In this document: one piece after another, positions 36,618-45,701 of the stretch | How the letters are laid out: every line of letters starts with the position of its first letter | How positions within the stretch are numbered: the first letter of the stretch is position 1 | DNA from: Flavobacterium sp. Root420 | GTDB lineage: Bacteria; Bacteroidota; Bacteroidia; Flavobacteriales; Flavobacteriaceae | DNA length: 64,000 bases | Assembly (NCBI RefSeq): GCF_001427905.1 | Contig: NZ_LMEF01000007.1 | Coordinates: 23,184 to 87,183 of the forward strand | Direction: 5' to 3' | The notes under the pieces: generated by a model | What the model was told of the DNA's origin: nothing | The model's input: the letters and a program-made list of their open reading frames with translations, nothing else | The model's database searches: none | Program-made: the position numbers and the translations under genes

Positions 36618-38636
36618 TTAATGCGGCATCCAAACCGTCATTTCTGCTGCACCCTTGTTTCCCCAGGCAAAATAGGGGATTAATTTTAACTTATATGCTG
36701 CACTTTTCTTAGCAGACACAGGCTGATAAAGCTTTTTATCCCATGAACTATCCTGATCAATTAGAGAAGTTGTATTTATAGTTAGTAATTGTCTGTTATT
36801 TACTTCAATAAAATTGGTTGTAAATACTGAATTCGCATTCAAAACAACTTCATTAATACTAGTATTTGCAGGAAGCTGATCAGATTCTAAACAATAAACA
36901 ATAGGCCCTCTTTTTACGGCAACCTGATTTTTAATTTCTTCTACCAATGGATTGGCTTGCATTAATTCAACCGGCATCGGAATATTTAATTCAATAACGT
37001 CGCCTTTTTTCCATTTCTGATTTACTTTTGAATAGGTTCCTGAAGTAACCTCACCCTCTACTTTTTTTCCATTAATCGAAATTACAGCATCCTGACTCCA
37101 TCCCGGAATTCGTAACAGGAAAGATTGTGCTTCTTTTGGCGCTTTTACAATTTTCAGTGTAATTATTCCATCCCAAGGATAATTGGTTTGTTGCTCAATT
37201 TCGATTTTCTCGCCGTTCGGTAATGTAGTTTTTAAGGTATTGCTTCCGTATAAATTGACATATAGACCCTCTTTTGAAATACTATAGGCATAATTGTTAA
37301 CCTCAGCAATAGTTCTCGTAACATTTGGAGCACAACAATTCGACAAAGCAATGTAACCTTCACGCTGTTTGCTCCATCTTTGCTTAAAAGGTAAATCTTT
37401 AGAAACATTTAGCGGATTATTATAACAGAATTTTGTTCCTTCCAAACTCATTCCTGACAAAACACTATTATAAAGTGCTAACTCCACAATATCAGCATAT
37501 TTGGCGTCGCCGGTAATTTGCAGCATTCTCCAGTTCCATAATACGTTTCCTATATTCGCACAGGTTTCGGTGTGAGCCGTTGCATTCGGTAACTGAAAAG
37601 GTCTTCCGTAAGCCTGATGAATTTTCTGTACATCGGTTGGATTATAAGAAGTTCCGTCTGGAGAAACTCCGTCATATAAAGAACCGCAAGCTCCCGTAAT
37701 GTACATTTTTCGGTAGGTAACATCATCCCAAATCGATTCGAGATTGTCTAACAATTTCTTTTCTCCGGTTTCTGCATATAAATCGGCGACACCGGCATAC
37801 AGATAATTCGCTCTTACCGCATGCCCCATTGCTGTGGTTTGCTGTCTAAACGGAATTCTATCCTGATTATCATCTGTTCCGTCATTTGTGGTTCCTCTGA
37901 TATCAATTAAATTATTAGCCAATTCTAAATATTTCGGATTTTTTGTCGTGCGATACATTTCGACAATTCCCATATAATGCGAAGGGCAAATTGCATTTCG
38001 GGCCAATTCCGGCGATGCCTTTTTGTAAAAATCATATAGATAATCGGCTACACCTTTTGCAATATCCAGAAAATTGGTTTTTCCGGTAGCACGGTAATGT
38101 ATACAAGCGGCCGTCATCAAATGCCCCATGTTGTATTTCTCAAAACCCAACTGTTTTTTTACTTCTTCGGGTCCTAAAGTTCCCCAGCGTTCATCAATTA
38201 AAACCGGGGTATGAATATAACCGTCTTTACGCTGCACTTTTGCAAATAACGCAATGGCTTTATCCATTTCGGCATCTAACTTTTTATCTTTTGTAACGGC
38301 ATAAGTAGCCGCCATTCCCTCAAAAATTTTATAAAAATCGCCATCATGAAACGAAGGTCCTTTGAAAGTTCCTTTACTTTCGCCGGCTGCAATTTCAAAA
38401 TTTTTATAAGCGTGCGAAATCGAATCGTTATGATACAAATCCCACATATAGGGTAATGTACTTTTGGTTTCAACATCAAATTGCTCCTTCCAAAAACCAT
38501 TTGTCCATTTGACATCTTCTAAACTCACACTTTGTAATTTAGAATAGGGGCTGTTTGAATTTGCCACTAAACCTTTATTCTGAGCAAAAAATGAAGTTGA
38601 AATTAAAAACGTTGATATGATGATACTCTTTTTCAT
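36618..38636 (-). CDS. GH127 (DUF1680) glycoside hydrolase
   Basis: This 672-aa secreted protein has a signal peptide ending TSFFAQ. The (alpha/alpha)6 barrel of GH127 is clear from VSLEDVKWTNGFWKEQ, GPSFHDGDFYKIFEG, RKDGYIHTPV and the metal and catalytic set: TETCANIG (Glu357, Cys359) and SNCCAPNVTR (Cys434, Cys435), which match the Glu and three Cys that hold zinc in the family's beta-L-arabinofuranosidase, one Cys being the nucleophile. A C-terminal beta-sandwich follows. Members act on beta-L-arabinofuranose, and in the B. theta RG-II locus (BT1003) on aceric acid. Either fits pectin. It is the last gene of the first block, directly upstream of the susC promoter region. Confidence 0.88.
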   Translation of the reverse strand: MKKSIIISTFLISTSFFAQNKGLVANSNSPYSKLQSVSLEDVKWTNGFWKEQFDVETKSTLPYMWDLYHNDSISHAYKNFEIAAGESKGTFKGPSFHDGDFYKIFEGMAATYAVTKDKKLDAEMDKAIALFAKVQRKDGYIHTPVLIDERWGTLGPEEVKKQLGFEKYNMGHLMTAACIHYRATGKTNFLDIAKGVADYLYDFYKKASPELARNAICPSHYMGIVEMYRTTKNPKYLELANNLIDIRGTTNDGTDDNQDRIPFRQQTTAMGHAVRANYLYAGVADLYAETGEKKLLDNLESIWDDVTYRKMYITGACGSLYDGVSPDGTSYNPTDVQKIHQAYGRPFQLPNATAHTETCANIGNVLWNWRMLQITGDAKYADIVELALYNSVLSGMSLEGTKFCYNNPLNVSKDLPFKQRWSKQREGYIALSNCCAPNVTRTIAEVNNYAYSISKEGLYVNLYGSNTLKTTLPNGEKIEIEQQTNYPWDGIITLKIVKAPKEAQSFLLRIPGWSQDAVISINGKKVEGEVTSGTYSKVNQKWKKGDVIELNIPMPVELMQANPLVEEIKNQVAVKRGPIVYCLESDQLPANTSINEVVLNANSVFTTNFIEVNNRQLLTINTTSLIDQDSSWDKKLYQPVSAKKSAAYKLKLIPYFAWGNKGAAEMTVWMPH

Positions 38637-38661
38637 TTGATTTGGTATTGTGATGATTTGG

Positions 38662-38830
38662 AACGCGGATGACGCGGATTGCTAAAGCAAACACAGATTA
38701 TCGCGGATTTTTTTTATCTGCAAAATCTGCGTGCGAATTATTTTTTCACGCAGATTTAAAAAGATTTAAGTAGATTTTATTTTTGAAAAAAATCCGTGGC
38801 AATCCATTTAAATCCGCGTCATCCGCGTTC
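38662..38830. repeat. Long nested palindrome AACGCGGATGACGCGGATT type
   Basis: Outer arms AACGCGGATGACGCGGATT and AAATCCGCGTCATCCGCGTT pair. Inside lie AAATCTGCGTG and CACGCAGATTT arms from the GCAGATTT family, so two repeat families are nested here. Fills the gap between the 819-aa lyase and GH127. Confidence 0.75.
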
Positions 38831-38837
38831 CTTTTTT

Positions 38838-41297
38838 TTATTTTACAAAGAAATTAATAGTACGGCTCATAGAATCTCCGTCAGCATCTTTAACAGTGAT
38901 TACTACTGACGCAAAGCCGTTTTCAATTGCCGTAAACTGAATGTCTTTTCCATTTAAAATTACTTTTCCATTTTTAAGATCTGAGAAAGTATATACCGGC
39001 GTTTTCTCGTATCCTTTAAAATAATCAGCCGCTGAAAGTTCTTTAGTTCCACCTGAAGTGATAAAAAAATGAGGTTGTGCCATCCAGTCTAAATACTCGT
39101 CCAATTGTGTGAAACCATCTTTATCGGCATCTAAATTCGTATCAGCAAAATCGCCAGCTTTCGAATTTTCATTCAATCCTTTTGCTGTTTCCCACCAATT
39201 CGGCAATCCGTCATGATCGGTATCCCAATCTGCTGCACGTTTTTCGGTCGCATATTCACCTAAATCGCCTAAATCTTTTTCAGAATCGATCATTCCGCCT
39301 AAACCGCTTTTGCTTCCTTTATAAGTAAAAGTGCCTTTTAAGGTTTCATCTATAATTCGGTTATCGTGTTTGTCGAAAAACGGTTCGCTCGCTCCAACAT
39401 CCGAAAGGACATTTTTATAAGCACCTGTCGCACTTTCTGTTTTTACATATGATTCGAAGAATGGTTTATCAACAAAAGTTTCATACTTCACAATTTCATT
39501 ATGCGAAATGGTAGAGGTTCTTCCTTTTTCCTGACTTTTCTCATCAAAATAACCCTGCATGATATTTCCATCAAAATAATAACGCTGCATTCCTTTTCCA
39601 ACGCCTTCATGTTGTGCATTCAACGCAAAGAAATACTTAGTTGAAGCTCCCGGTTTGTAGTAATTATTTACAAAATTAACTTCATTTGCACCTCCGTCAG
39701 TTGTTCTTTGTCCCCAGTTGTAAACGACATTATTTCTAATGTCCAGTCTTCCTGTGTAATATCCGTCGCCATTCAAACCTCCGCCAATACTCCAGTTTCT
39801 ACCGTAGTTATGTGCCAATAAATTATGATGAAAACTCCCCACATCACCACCAATGGTAGCAGCAAATCCGTGCATTTTTCCTTCTGGATATTTATCATGT
39901 CCTGCCACATTCAATGCTTCAGAAATCAAAGTACGTTGCAAAGTAATGTTGTGTGCACTACGTGAACTGAAAGATTCATCAATTGTCCAGCTAATAGAAC
40001 AGTGGTCAATAATACTATGATTGGCACCAGTAAGTCCCATTCCGTCATAGGTTTTTCCGCTTCCAATTCTAACTTTCAAAAATCGGATTATACCATCGTT
40101 TCCGGTTAATCCAACCGGTGCTTTACTAATCGTAATTCCTTCACCCGGAGCCGTTTGCCCTGCAATGGTAATGTTTGGATTGTTTACCACCAATCGATCT
40201 GTTAATTTTATATTTCCTGAAACATTAAAAACAATAGTTTTAGGACCAATTCCTTCGTTTACAGCAGCGCGAAAACTTCCCGGACCGCTATCATCCAAAT
40301 TCGTAACCTCAACAACTCTTCCGCCTCTGCCACCTACAGCAAAACGTCCGGAACCTTCAGCGCCCGGAAAAGCCAATTGTGCCGGTTTAAATGACCAAAC
40401 TGTTCCTAAAGTTGTATTTCCTTTTGCATCCACTTCGTCAACACGCCAGTAATAGGTTGTCATACTATATAAATCAGCAACTGCAAATTTTGTATCGGTT
40501 TGTTTTCCTTTAAACTCCGGTGATTTATCCGTAGCGTCTGTAACTCCTTTCAAATTTGTTCCGAAGTACAATTTATGAGCCACAGCCTCTTTTGAAGCTT
40601 GCCAGTTCAACATGAATTTTTCACCCAAAACAACATGTGCATCTGCATCTTCCGGTTTTGGAGTATGTGCTTGTTTTTTAAGATTTGGTGTATCAATTTC
40701 AAATCCGTTAATGACCAATTGCTGAATTAAACTAGCATCTTTAGAATCTAATTCAAAACGAATCACTACATTTTTACCGGTCTGAGCATTAAACACAATG
40801 TAAGCAGTTGCCGCCTCAATAGTTGAAGTTGCTCTGTTACTAGAAATTACAGTTTCTACTAATTTATTGTTTACAAATATTTTAATTGGAGCAAATGACT
40901 TTCCTTCAATCTTGTCAAAAGTATTGTGGAAAGTAAGCAATGAATGTTGTCCAGTTTTTAATCCACTAATGGTAAGTTCTAAGTTTTTATCGCTTACCAA
41001 ACCGTCACTTGTTAATCGGCCGTAAAATGGTGCGTTCATTCCGACTTTAAACCATTTCGATGAAAAATTTCCTTTTAATTTGAATTTTACGTTATTAAAA
41101 GATTTCTCTGCTTCTGTTTGTTCCGTGATTGGCCATGAATTGTAATTTGGGTCACTTACTTCTTCCGCTCTTCTTCCCGAAAAATCGAAATCGACCTTGA
41201 CGATTTGTTTTTCAGCTGTTTTTCCAGCCGATTGCGCCTGTCCGTTTGTTGTCAACAGCATTGACAAAACAACAGCGCTTAATAATTTCTTTATCAT
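38838..41297 (-). CDS. Modular PL1-like pectate lyase with N-terminal accessory domains
   Basis: This 819-aa secreted protein has a signal peptide ending NGQAQ. Order of parts: a beta-sandwich module at about 30-205 (KVDFDFSGRRAEEV, GLKTGQHSLLTFHNTF, QQLVINGFEI); a fibronectin-like module at about 210-305 (NWQASKEAVAHKLYFG, TYYWRVDEVD); the PL1-type beta-helix from LAFPGAEGSGRFAVGGRGG with VTIAGQTAPGEG-like and IIDHCSISWTIDES segments; DTDHDGLPNWWE and DADKDGFTQLDE calcium-loop repeats; and a final Ig-like part. It differs from the two susD-linked PL1 proteins by its extra modules. Likely a surface or periplasmic homogalacturonan lyase. Overlaps no neighbour; 19 bp from the DUF5703-type gene. 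Confidence 0.82.
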   Translation of the reverse strand: MIKKLLSAVVLSMLLTTNGQAQSAGKTAEKQIVKVDFDFSGRRAEEVSDPNYNSWPITEQTEAEKSFNNVKFKLKGNFSSKWFKVGMNAPFYGRLTSDGLVSDKNLELTISGLKTGQHSLLTFHNTFDKIEGKSFAPIKIFVNNKLVETVISSNRATSTIEAATAYIVFNAQTGKNVVIRFELDSKDASLIQQLVINGFEIDTPNLKKQAHTPKPEDADAHVVLGEKFMLNWQASKEAVAHKLYFGTNLKGVTDATDKSPEFKGKQTDTKFAVADLYSMTTYYWRVDEVDAKGNTTLGTVWSFKPAQLAFPGAEGSGRFAVGGRGGRVVEVTNLDDSGPGSFRAAVNEGIGPKTIVFNVSGNIKLTDRLVVNNPNITIAGQTAPGEGITISKAPVGLTGNDGIIRFLKVRIGSGKTYDGMGLTGANHSIIDHCSISWTIDESFSSRSAHNITLQRTLISEALNVAGHDKYPEGKMHGFAATIGGDVGSFHHNLLAHNYGRNWSIGGGLNGDGYYTGRLDIRNNVVYNWGQRTTDGGANEVNFVNNYYKPGASTKYFFALNAQHEGVGKGMQRYYFDGNIMQGYFDEKSQEKGRTSTISHNEIVKYETFVDKPFFESYVKTESATGAYKNVLSDVGASEPFFDKHDNRIIDETLKGTFTYKGSKSGLGGMIDSEKDLGDLGEYATEKRAADWDTDHDGLPNWWETAKGLNENSKAGDFADTNLDADKDGFTQLDEYLDWMAQPHFFITSGGTKELSAADYFKGYEKTPVYTFSDLKNGKVILNGKDIQFTAIENGFASVVITVKDADGDSMSRTINFFVK

Positions 41298-41316
41298 TGT
41301 AATTGGTAATAGTTAG

Positions 41317-43650
41317 TTAGTCTAATTTTTTCTTTTCTTCTATTGAAATCCCTAACAGATTTATAATGTCTTTTTCTCTTTCCTGAGGAATTACTTTAAT
41401 AATTTTCGTAATTCCGTTTTGAAGCTCGGCTTCTATCATAGTGTTTTGAGAAGCATGTAATTTAAAATGAACATTCCAGTCTTTTGGCCAGGTCGGAAAA
41501 AGATATATTTTTCCATTGGCTTCCTGCAGCAGCATTTCCTGCATGCCAATCATGCCGGCACCACCCCAGTTATGATCCGGAACCCAGTCAAAACCAGGAC
41601 CCCAAAATGCCGAAAATCGTCGCTCGGAATCACTCATTTTTAAGAGATTATATTTTGCAGCTTCTTCGGTTAAACCTAATCTCGCAGCAAAAATATTATC
41701 TTGTTTCCAACCAATATGGCTTCTGAATTTAATCGCATCAGCATCGTATTTCCAGGTATTCAAAGCCGTTTCTAAATCTGGTTTTCCTACTCCGTAAATT
41801 CCCCACGGATAAACCGGATACAATTGCGGTACTTCAGAATTATTCACTCTTTCCCACGATTTTGCAGGAACTAATACTTTATGATTTTCTATTATTCCAA
41901 AATTTAAAGGCGGAATTCGGGTTTGAAAGCCTTTTAAATAATCAACATTTTCTTTCGATAATTGTTCCGAAGAAAGATTTAAAAGCTTTTCTGTAATCAC
42001 CTGCAAAGCTGCAATGGTACTATTAGAATTATTAGCCATTTTATAGGTTTCGGCACCTGAACCCGGAAATAAAATTAATTTTCCGTTTCCATCCAACGCT
42101 TTTCTGCCTCTCTGTTTGGCCAGATATTGATAGTGTTCATCAAAAAATCGAAGACAGCTTATGATGAACGAATTGTATTTCTGAATATCTTCTTTTCCAA
42201 ATTCCTTTTGCTGCAACATCATTTGACAGAATTCAAAAACAGTATCCCATTCATATTCCAGCCAGGCGTTATATTCCATTCCCGGATCATAATCTGCAGG
42301 GCGTTTCCATTCGTATTCTGCCGGATTTGGCAAACCAAAGTTTTCCAATTGTTCTGTGAACGCTGCTCCGTTATGATTCCAATACACCTTGCTTCTTAAT
42401 TCGGCATTCTTCTGAAGGCTCAGATAATAATCCAATTGTGATTTCATCATATCGAAATCGCCGCTTTTTAGCATCGGAAAATAAACTAATCTTTGATTTT
42501 GAGCCGTCATGGTTCCTCCACCCCAATTTCTGAAATCGGGTGTGAAATTTAAATCCGCATTGGTAAAAACCGGATCAACGGTAAATAATCCGCCGTTGAA
42601 TTTTGTTGGATATTTTCCGTAAGCGTTACATCCCAGCATGTACCGGAACAACTGATAATTTTTTCCTATTTGATAAACTGAATCTTTTTCAGCAACATTA
42701 TTTTTTTGGGTATAAATAAAACTGCGGTTCCAGAAATTATTCCACCAGGCGATGGTATTTTTCTCCGCTTTTTTGGAGTTGATTTTATAGTCCGAAATTT
42801 GATTCTTCAAACCATTTTCCCAAGAAGATTGTTGGGGAGATTGATTGGTATATAAATGAATTTGAAGTTCCTGCTTTTTGGATGGTTTTATACTTGAAAG
42901 CGAATAACCTTTAAAATCGGTATCCTGATATTTTCCTAAGTAAGTTCCATCTGATTTTAAATTGGTTCCTGACATGAATCCGCCAAAAATCAAATTCGCC
43001 AAAGGATTCATCATCTGATCTTTTACCGATTCCATTTTTTGTTGTTTTACAGCAACATCAAAAACGGTTTGTTCTCTATTTCTATGATAAAATTGGATAC
43101 CATTATTTCCAACCGAAACCGAATCTTTAAAGGTGAAAATTTCTCCCTGTGGAGCCCATTTATAAGAATTGGCATTATTTGCTTTTCCTTTTGATGGACG
43201 ATTGAAATGGCGCCAGGTTTCATAAGAAGCCGTCATTCTCAACGCAGTTTTACTTTCTAAATCCAGATGAATTACCGGTTTAAAAACATCAACCCAAAGT
43301 TTGATTTTAGTATTATTTTGCGCAATTGAAATATAGCCATCTTTCAGAACCAGTTCCTGATGAAAATCGTCATTATCCTTAAATGGGTTTGGTGTTAAAG
43401 TGACTTTTACACGACCTAATTTTAATAAGGTATTATGCTCGTCGAAAGTGCCGCTACGCGAAAAATAAAAATATAAATCGCCTTTTTCGACCCAAACATT
43501 CAAACCAATATCGCCGCCGCCTAAAGGCATGGATTCTGATGAATTAGTACTTTGTGTATGCCAAACGGGATTGTAATTTTCAAGCACAGGAGTTTGCGCC
43601 TTTATGAAAAGCGTTGTGAAAAGAAAAAATAATATTATTGTATTTTTCAC
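41317..43650 (-). CDS. DUF5703-type six-hairpin glycosidase-like protein
   Basis: This 777-aa secreted protein starts at GTG 43650 and has a signal peptide ending LFIKAQ. The N-terminal third (YNPVWHTQSTNSSESMPLGGGDIGLNVWVEKGDLYFYFSRSG-type region) is the DUF5703 beta-sandwich, related to the N-terminal domain of GH95. The rest is an (alpha/alpha)6 barrel with FRYMLGCNAYGKYPTKFNGGLF, GGGTMTAQNQRLVYFPMLKSGDFD, KVYWNHNGAAFTEQ, and late FPGSGAETYKMANNS and IGMQEMLLQEANGKIYLFP (the GH95-like end). Activity is not known. An exo-glycosidase of pectin side chains is likely. The short palindrome AAAGTAG-TGCG-CTACTTT at 43680-43697 lies in its upstream gap. Confidence 0.7.
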   Translation of the reverse strand: MKNTIILFFLFTTLFIKAQTPVLENYNPVWHTQSTNSSESMPLGGGDIGLNVWVEKGDLYFYFSRSGTFDEHNTLLKLGRVKVTLTPNPFKDNDDFHQELVLKDGYISIAQNNTKIKLWVDVFKPVIHLDLESKTALRMTASYETWRHFNRPSKGKANNANSYKWAPQGEIFTFKDSVSVGNNGIQFYHRNREQTVFDVAVKQQKMESVKDQMMNPLANLIFGGFMSGTNLKSDGTYLGKYQDTDFKGYSLSSIKPSKKQELQIHLYTNQSPQQSSWENGLKNQISDYKINSKKAEKNTIAWWNNFWNRSFIYTQKNNVAEKDSVYQIGKNYQLFRYMLGCNAYGKYPTKFNGGLFTVDPVFTNADLNFTPDFRNWGGGTMTAQNQRLVYFPMLKSGDFDMMKSQLDYYLSLQKNAELRSKVYWNHNGAAFTEQLENFGLPNPAEYEWKRPADYDPGMEYNAWLEYEWDTVFEFCQMMLQQKEFGKEDIQKYNSFIISCLRFFDEHYQYLAKQRGRKALDGNGKLILFPGSGAETYKMANNSNSTIAALQVITEKLLNLSSEQLSKENVDYLKGFQTRIPPLNFGIIENHKVLVPAKSWERVNNSEVPQLYPVYPWGIYGVGKPDLETALNTWKYDADAIKFRSHIGWKQDNIFAARLGLTEEAAKYNLLKMSDSERRFSAFWGPGFDWVPDHNWGGAGMIGMQEMLLQEANGKIYLFPTWPKDWNVHFKLHASQNTMIEAELQNGITKIIKVIPQEREKDIINLLGISIEEKKKLD

Positions 43651-43717
43651 ACTTATTTGTTTAGACGTAAATATTCTTAAAAGTAGTGCGCTACTTTATA
43701 TTTCATTTTTCAAGACA

Positions 43718-43750
43718 AACCTAACAGGTTTTTAAAACCTGTTAGGTTTA
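43718..43750. repeat. Palindrome AAACCTAACAGG...CCTGTTAGGTTT
   Basis: Near-perfect palindrome in the gap between the SGNH esterase and the DUF5703-type gene, same family as 18565 and 49316. Confidence 0.8.
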
Positions 43751-43825
43751 AAAAATCATTAACTAATTAAGTATATAACTTAAATGAATTAGTTAGACCC
43801 ACTATATTATAAAAGGTTTAATCGA

Positions 43826-45259
43826 CTACCACTCATCTGTTCGAAAAGACGAAACAGGTAAACCTCCTGCACTAAATAATTCTGCTTTTGCAAAGTCTTT
43901 AAACAGGTAACGAACCGCAACTGGTTTAGCAACTTTGTCTGAAGTCAAAACCACTGATTTTCTGCGAACTACCGTTTTTGCAGGGTAAAAAACTTTGTCT
44001 TCTCCTGCCAATTCAAAACCTGTAACTTCTTTATCATAAGAGGTTATTCCATTCGCAACATCATCAAAAGAAACGATTACCGAGTTCTCTTTTATTTCCA
44101 TTGATTTGTATTTTGGGCTCTCAAATTCGAAACCTTCAATACCATAAGTTCTCGCCAAAGCCTGATACGCCAAACGACTTCCGCCTTTTTCCTTATCCAT
44201 TGGATGGATGCTATTTTCTTCTCCAATATCCATTAAAACTGCCATTGCCGAATTCGGAATTTCCTTTGTAGCTTTTAATTGCGCTTCTCTCAAATAAGCC
44301 GAATTGTATTTATCCAAGTAATCTTTCGGATGAAATGACGCATAATTAAAAGGTGCAATTTGAGCGTAATAAAAAGGAAAGTCACCTTGTTTCCACAAAG
44401 CTCTCCAGCTGCTTACCATTTTTTTCATCAACTCTTTGTACTCAGAAGCTCTCTCGTAATTTGATTCACCCTGATACCAAATACAACCTTTGATTCCGTA
44501 ACCAATAACCGGCGACAACATTCCGTTAAATAAAGTCGTAGGAACACGATTTGGATCTTTTGCCAATTCTTCTTTTGTGGTTGGAATTTTAGCGCTTGCA
44601 AAATCTTTCAGCATTTCCTGATTCATCCAGGCTTCCATGCTTGAACCTCCGTACGAAACATGAATCAATCCCACCGGAACATCTAAAACTTCCTGTAAAA
44701 GTGAACCAAAATACCAGGCCGTCGCACTAAAATTTGATGTCGTTTTTGGAGAAGCTACTTCCCATTTTCCTTCAAAATCAGTTAAAGGTTCTAAAACAGT
44801 AGCACGCGGAATTGTTATTAACCGAATATTTTTATTGGTTGATCTCACAATAATATCATTACCATTTGTTACAGGTTGTCCCTGAAAACCTTTCAAAGGC
44901 ATTTCCATATTCGATTGTCCTGAACACAACCAAACTTCACCGATCAAAACATTTTTCACAATTACTTTTTCAGTTCCTTCTGTAACTTCAATGGTGAACG
45001 GTCCTCCGGCAACCGGCGTTTGCAATGCTGTTTTCCATTTTCCCTGATTGTCGGCTTTTGCTTTGTAGATTTTAGAATTCCACGACGTTTTTATCGTGAT
45101 ATTCCCGTTTTTCTCTGCCCAGCCCCACATTGGTGCGTTGGCTTTTTGCTGCAGTATCATGTTGTCTGAAAACAATGCCGGCAATTTGATTTTTGCGTTG
45201 ATTTGAAGGCATGCCAAAAGCGTAATCAGTGCAATAAAAATGTGTTTAAAATCTTTCAT
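43826..45259 (-). CDS. Sialate O-acetylesterase-type SGNH acetylesterase
   Basis: This 477-aa secreted protein has a signal peptide ending LQINAK. After an N-terminal beta-rich part (LFSDNMILQQKANAPMWGWA), the SGNH core has block I GEVWLCSGQSNMEM with the nucleophile Ser, the middle IWYQGESNYERASEY block with conserved Gln-Gly-Glu-Ser-Asn, and a late SIHPMDKEKGG block with the catalytic His. This is the SASA/CE20-like family. It would remove acetyl groups from pectic sugars so that the glycosidases can act. It lies upstream of the DUF5703-type gene and downstream of GH106, separated from the latter by a repeat cluster. Confidence 0.88.
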   Translation of the reverse strand: MKDFKHIFIALITLLACLQINAKIKLPALFSDNMILQQKANAPMWGWAEKNGNITIKTSWNSKIYKAKADNQGKWKTALQTPVAGGPFTIEVTEGTEKVIVKNVLIGEVWLCSGQSNMEMPLKGFQGQPVTNGNDIIVRSTNKNIRLITIPRATVLEPLTDFEGKWEVASPKTTSNFSATAWYFGSLLQEVLDVPVGLIHVSYGGSSMEAWMNQEMLKDFASAKIPTTKEELAKDPNRVPTTLFNGMLSPVIGYGIKGCIWYQGESNYERASEYKELMKKMVSSWRALWKQGDFPFYYAQIAPFNYASFHPKDYLDKYNSAYLREAQLKATKEIPNSAMAVLMDIGEENSIHPMDKEKGGSRLAYQALARTYGIEGFEFESPKYKSMEIKENSVIVSFDDVANGITSYDKEVTGFELAGEDKVFYPAKTVVRRKSVVLTSDKVAKPVAVRYLFKDFAKAELFSAGGLPVSSFRTDEW

Positions 45260-45295
45260 TTAATTTTATTCTTTAAATTATCTTAGAGAGATGTC

Positions 45296-45426
45296 GCTCC
45301 TCTGGAGCTAAACTAATCTCAACATTCTTTTTCTATAAACATTTCACTCCTATGGAGCTTAGTCCCATCGGGACGAAATATTTATAGAAAGAAATAATAG
45401 CTCCGAAAAAATAGCTCCGTAGGAGC
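45296..45426. repeat. Cluster of GCTCC...GGAGC and GTCCC...GGGAC palindromes
   Basis: GCTCCTCTGGAGC (45296-45308), GTCCCATCGGGAC (45362-45374) and GCTCCGTAGGAGC (45414-45426), the last two followed by GA-(A/T)-rich tails. Same family as 7476-7573. Confidence 0.7.
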
Positions 45427-45465
45427 GATATATTCCTACTTAATCTTTTATTCTTTTGAATTGCC

Positions 45466-45582
45466 TCCAGCTTTAGCTGGGGGAATAAAATTGATCTGGC
45501 ATTGGCTTTAGCCTAATCTGTGCATTTTGGCTAAAGCCCCCCACTTGCTCTTCATTATTTACATCCCGCTAAAGCAGGACGC
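45466..45582. repeat. CTTTAGC / GCTAAAG palindrome cluster
   Basis: CCAGCTTTAGCTGG, TTGGCTTTAGCC, GGCTAAAGCC and CCCGCTAAAGCAGG units in both orientations within about 115 bp; not seen elsewhere in the window. Confidence 0.65.
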
Positions 45583-45597
45583 TACTCATTTTTTTCC

Positions 45598-45656
45598 GCC
45601 ACGAATTCACGAATTTATTCTAAATCTTTATCCACAATCATTCGTGAATTTGTGGC
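45598..45656. repeat. Palindrome GCCACGAATTCACGAATT / ATTCGTGAATTTGTGGC
   Basis: Third copy of the family at 12075 and 22782, one mismatch in the right arm. Confidence 0.8.
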
Positions 45657-45701
45657 TATTTTATACACAGAATTAATCCTTTTAATCTGTGAAATCTGTG
45701 G

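Larger units (their letters stand above)
45260..45701. other. 442-bp gap packed with three repeat families
   Basis: No gene. In order: GCTCC/GGAGC and GTCCC/GGGAC palindromes (45296-45426), CTTTAGC-type palindromes (45466-45582) and the GCCACGAATTCACGAATT palindrome (45598-45656), followed by a partial TTAATCTGTGAAATCTGTGGC copy just before the GH106 stop. Confidence 0.7.

Noticed and set aside
45260..45701. CRISPR-like array because of repeated units
   Set aside because: Units are palindromes of different families, not regularly spaced identical repeats with unique spacers.
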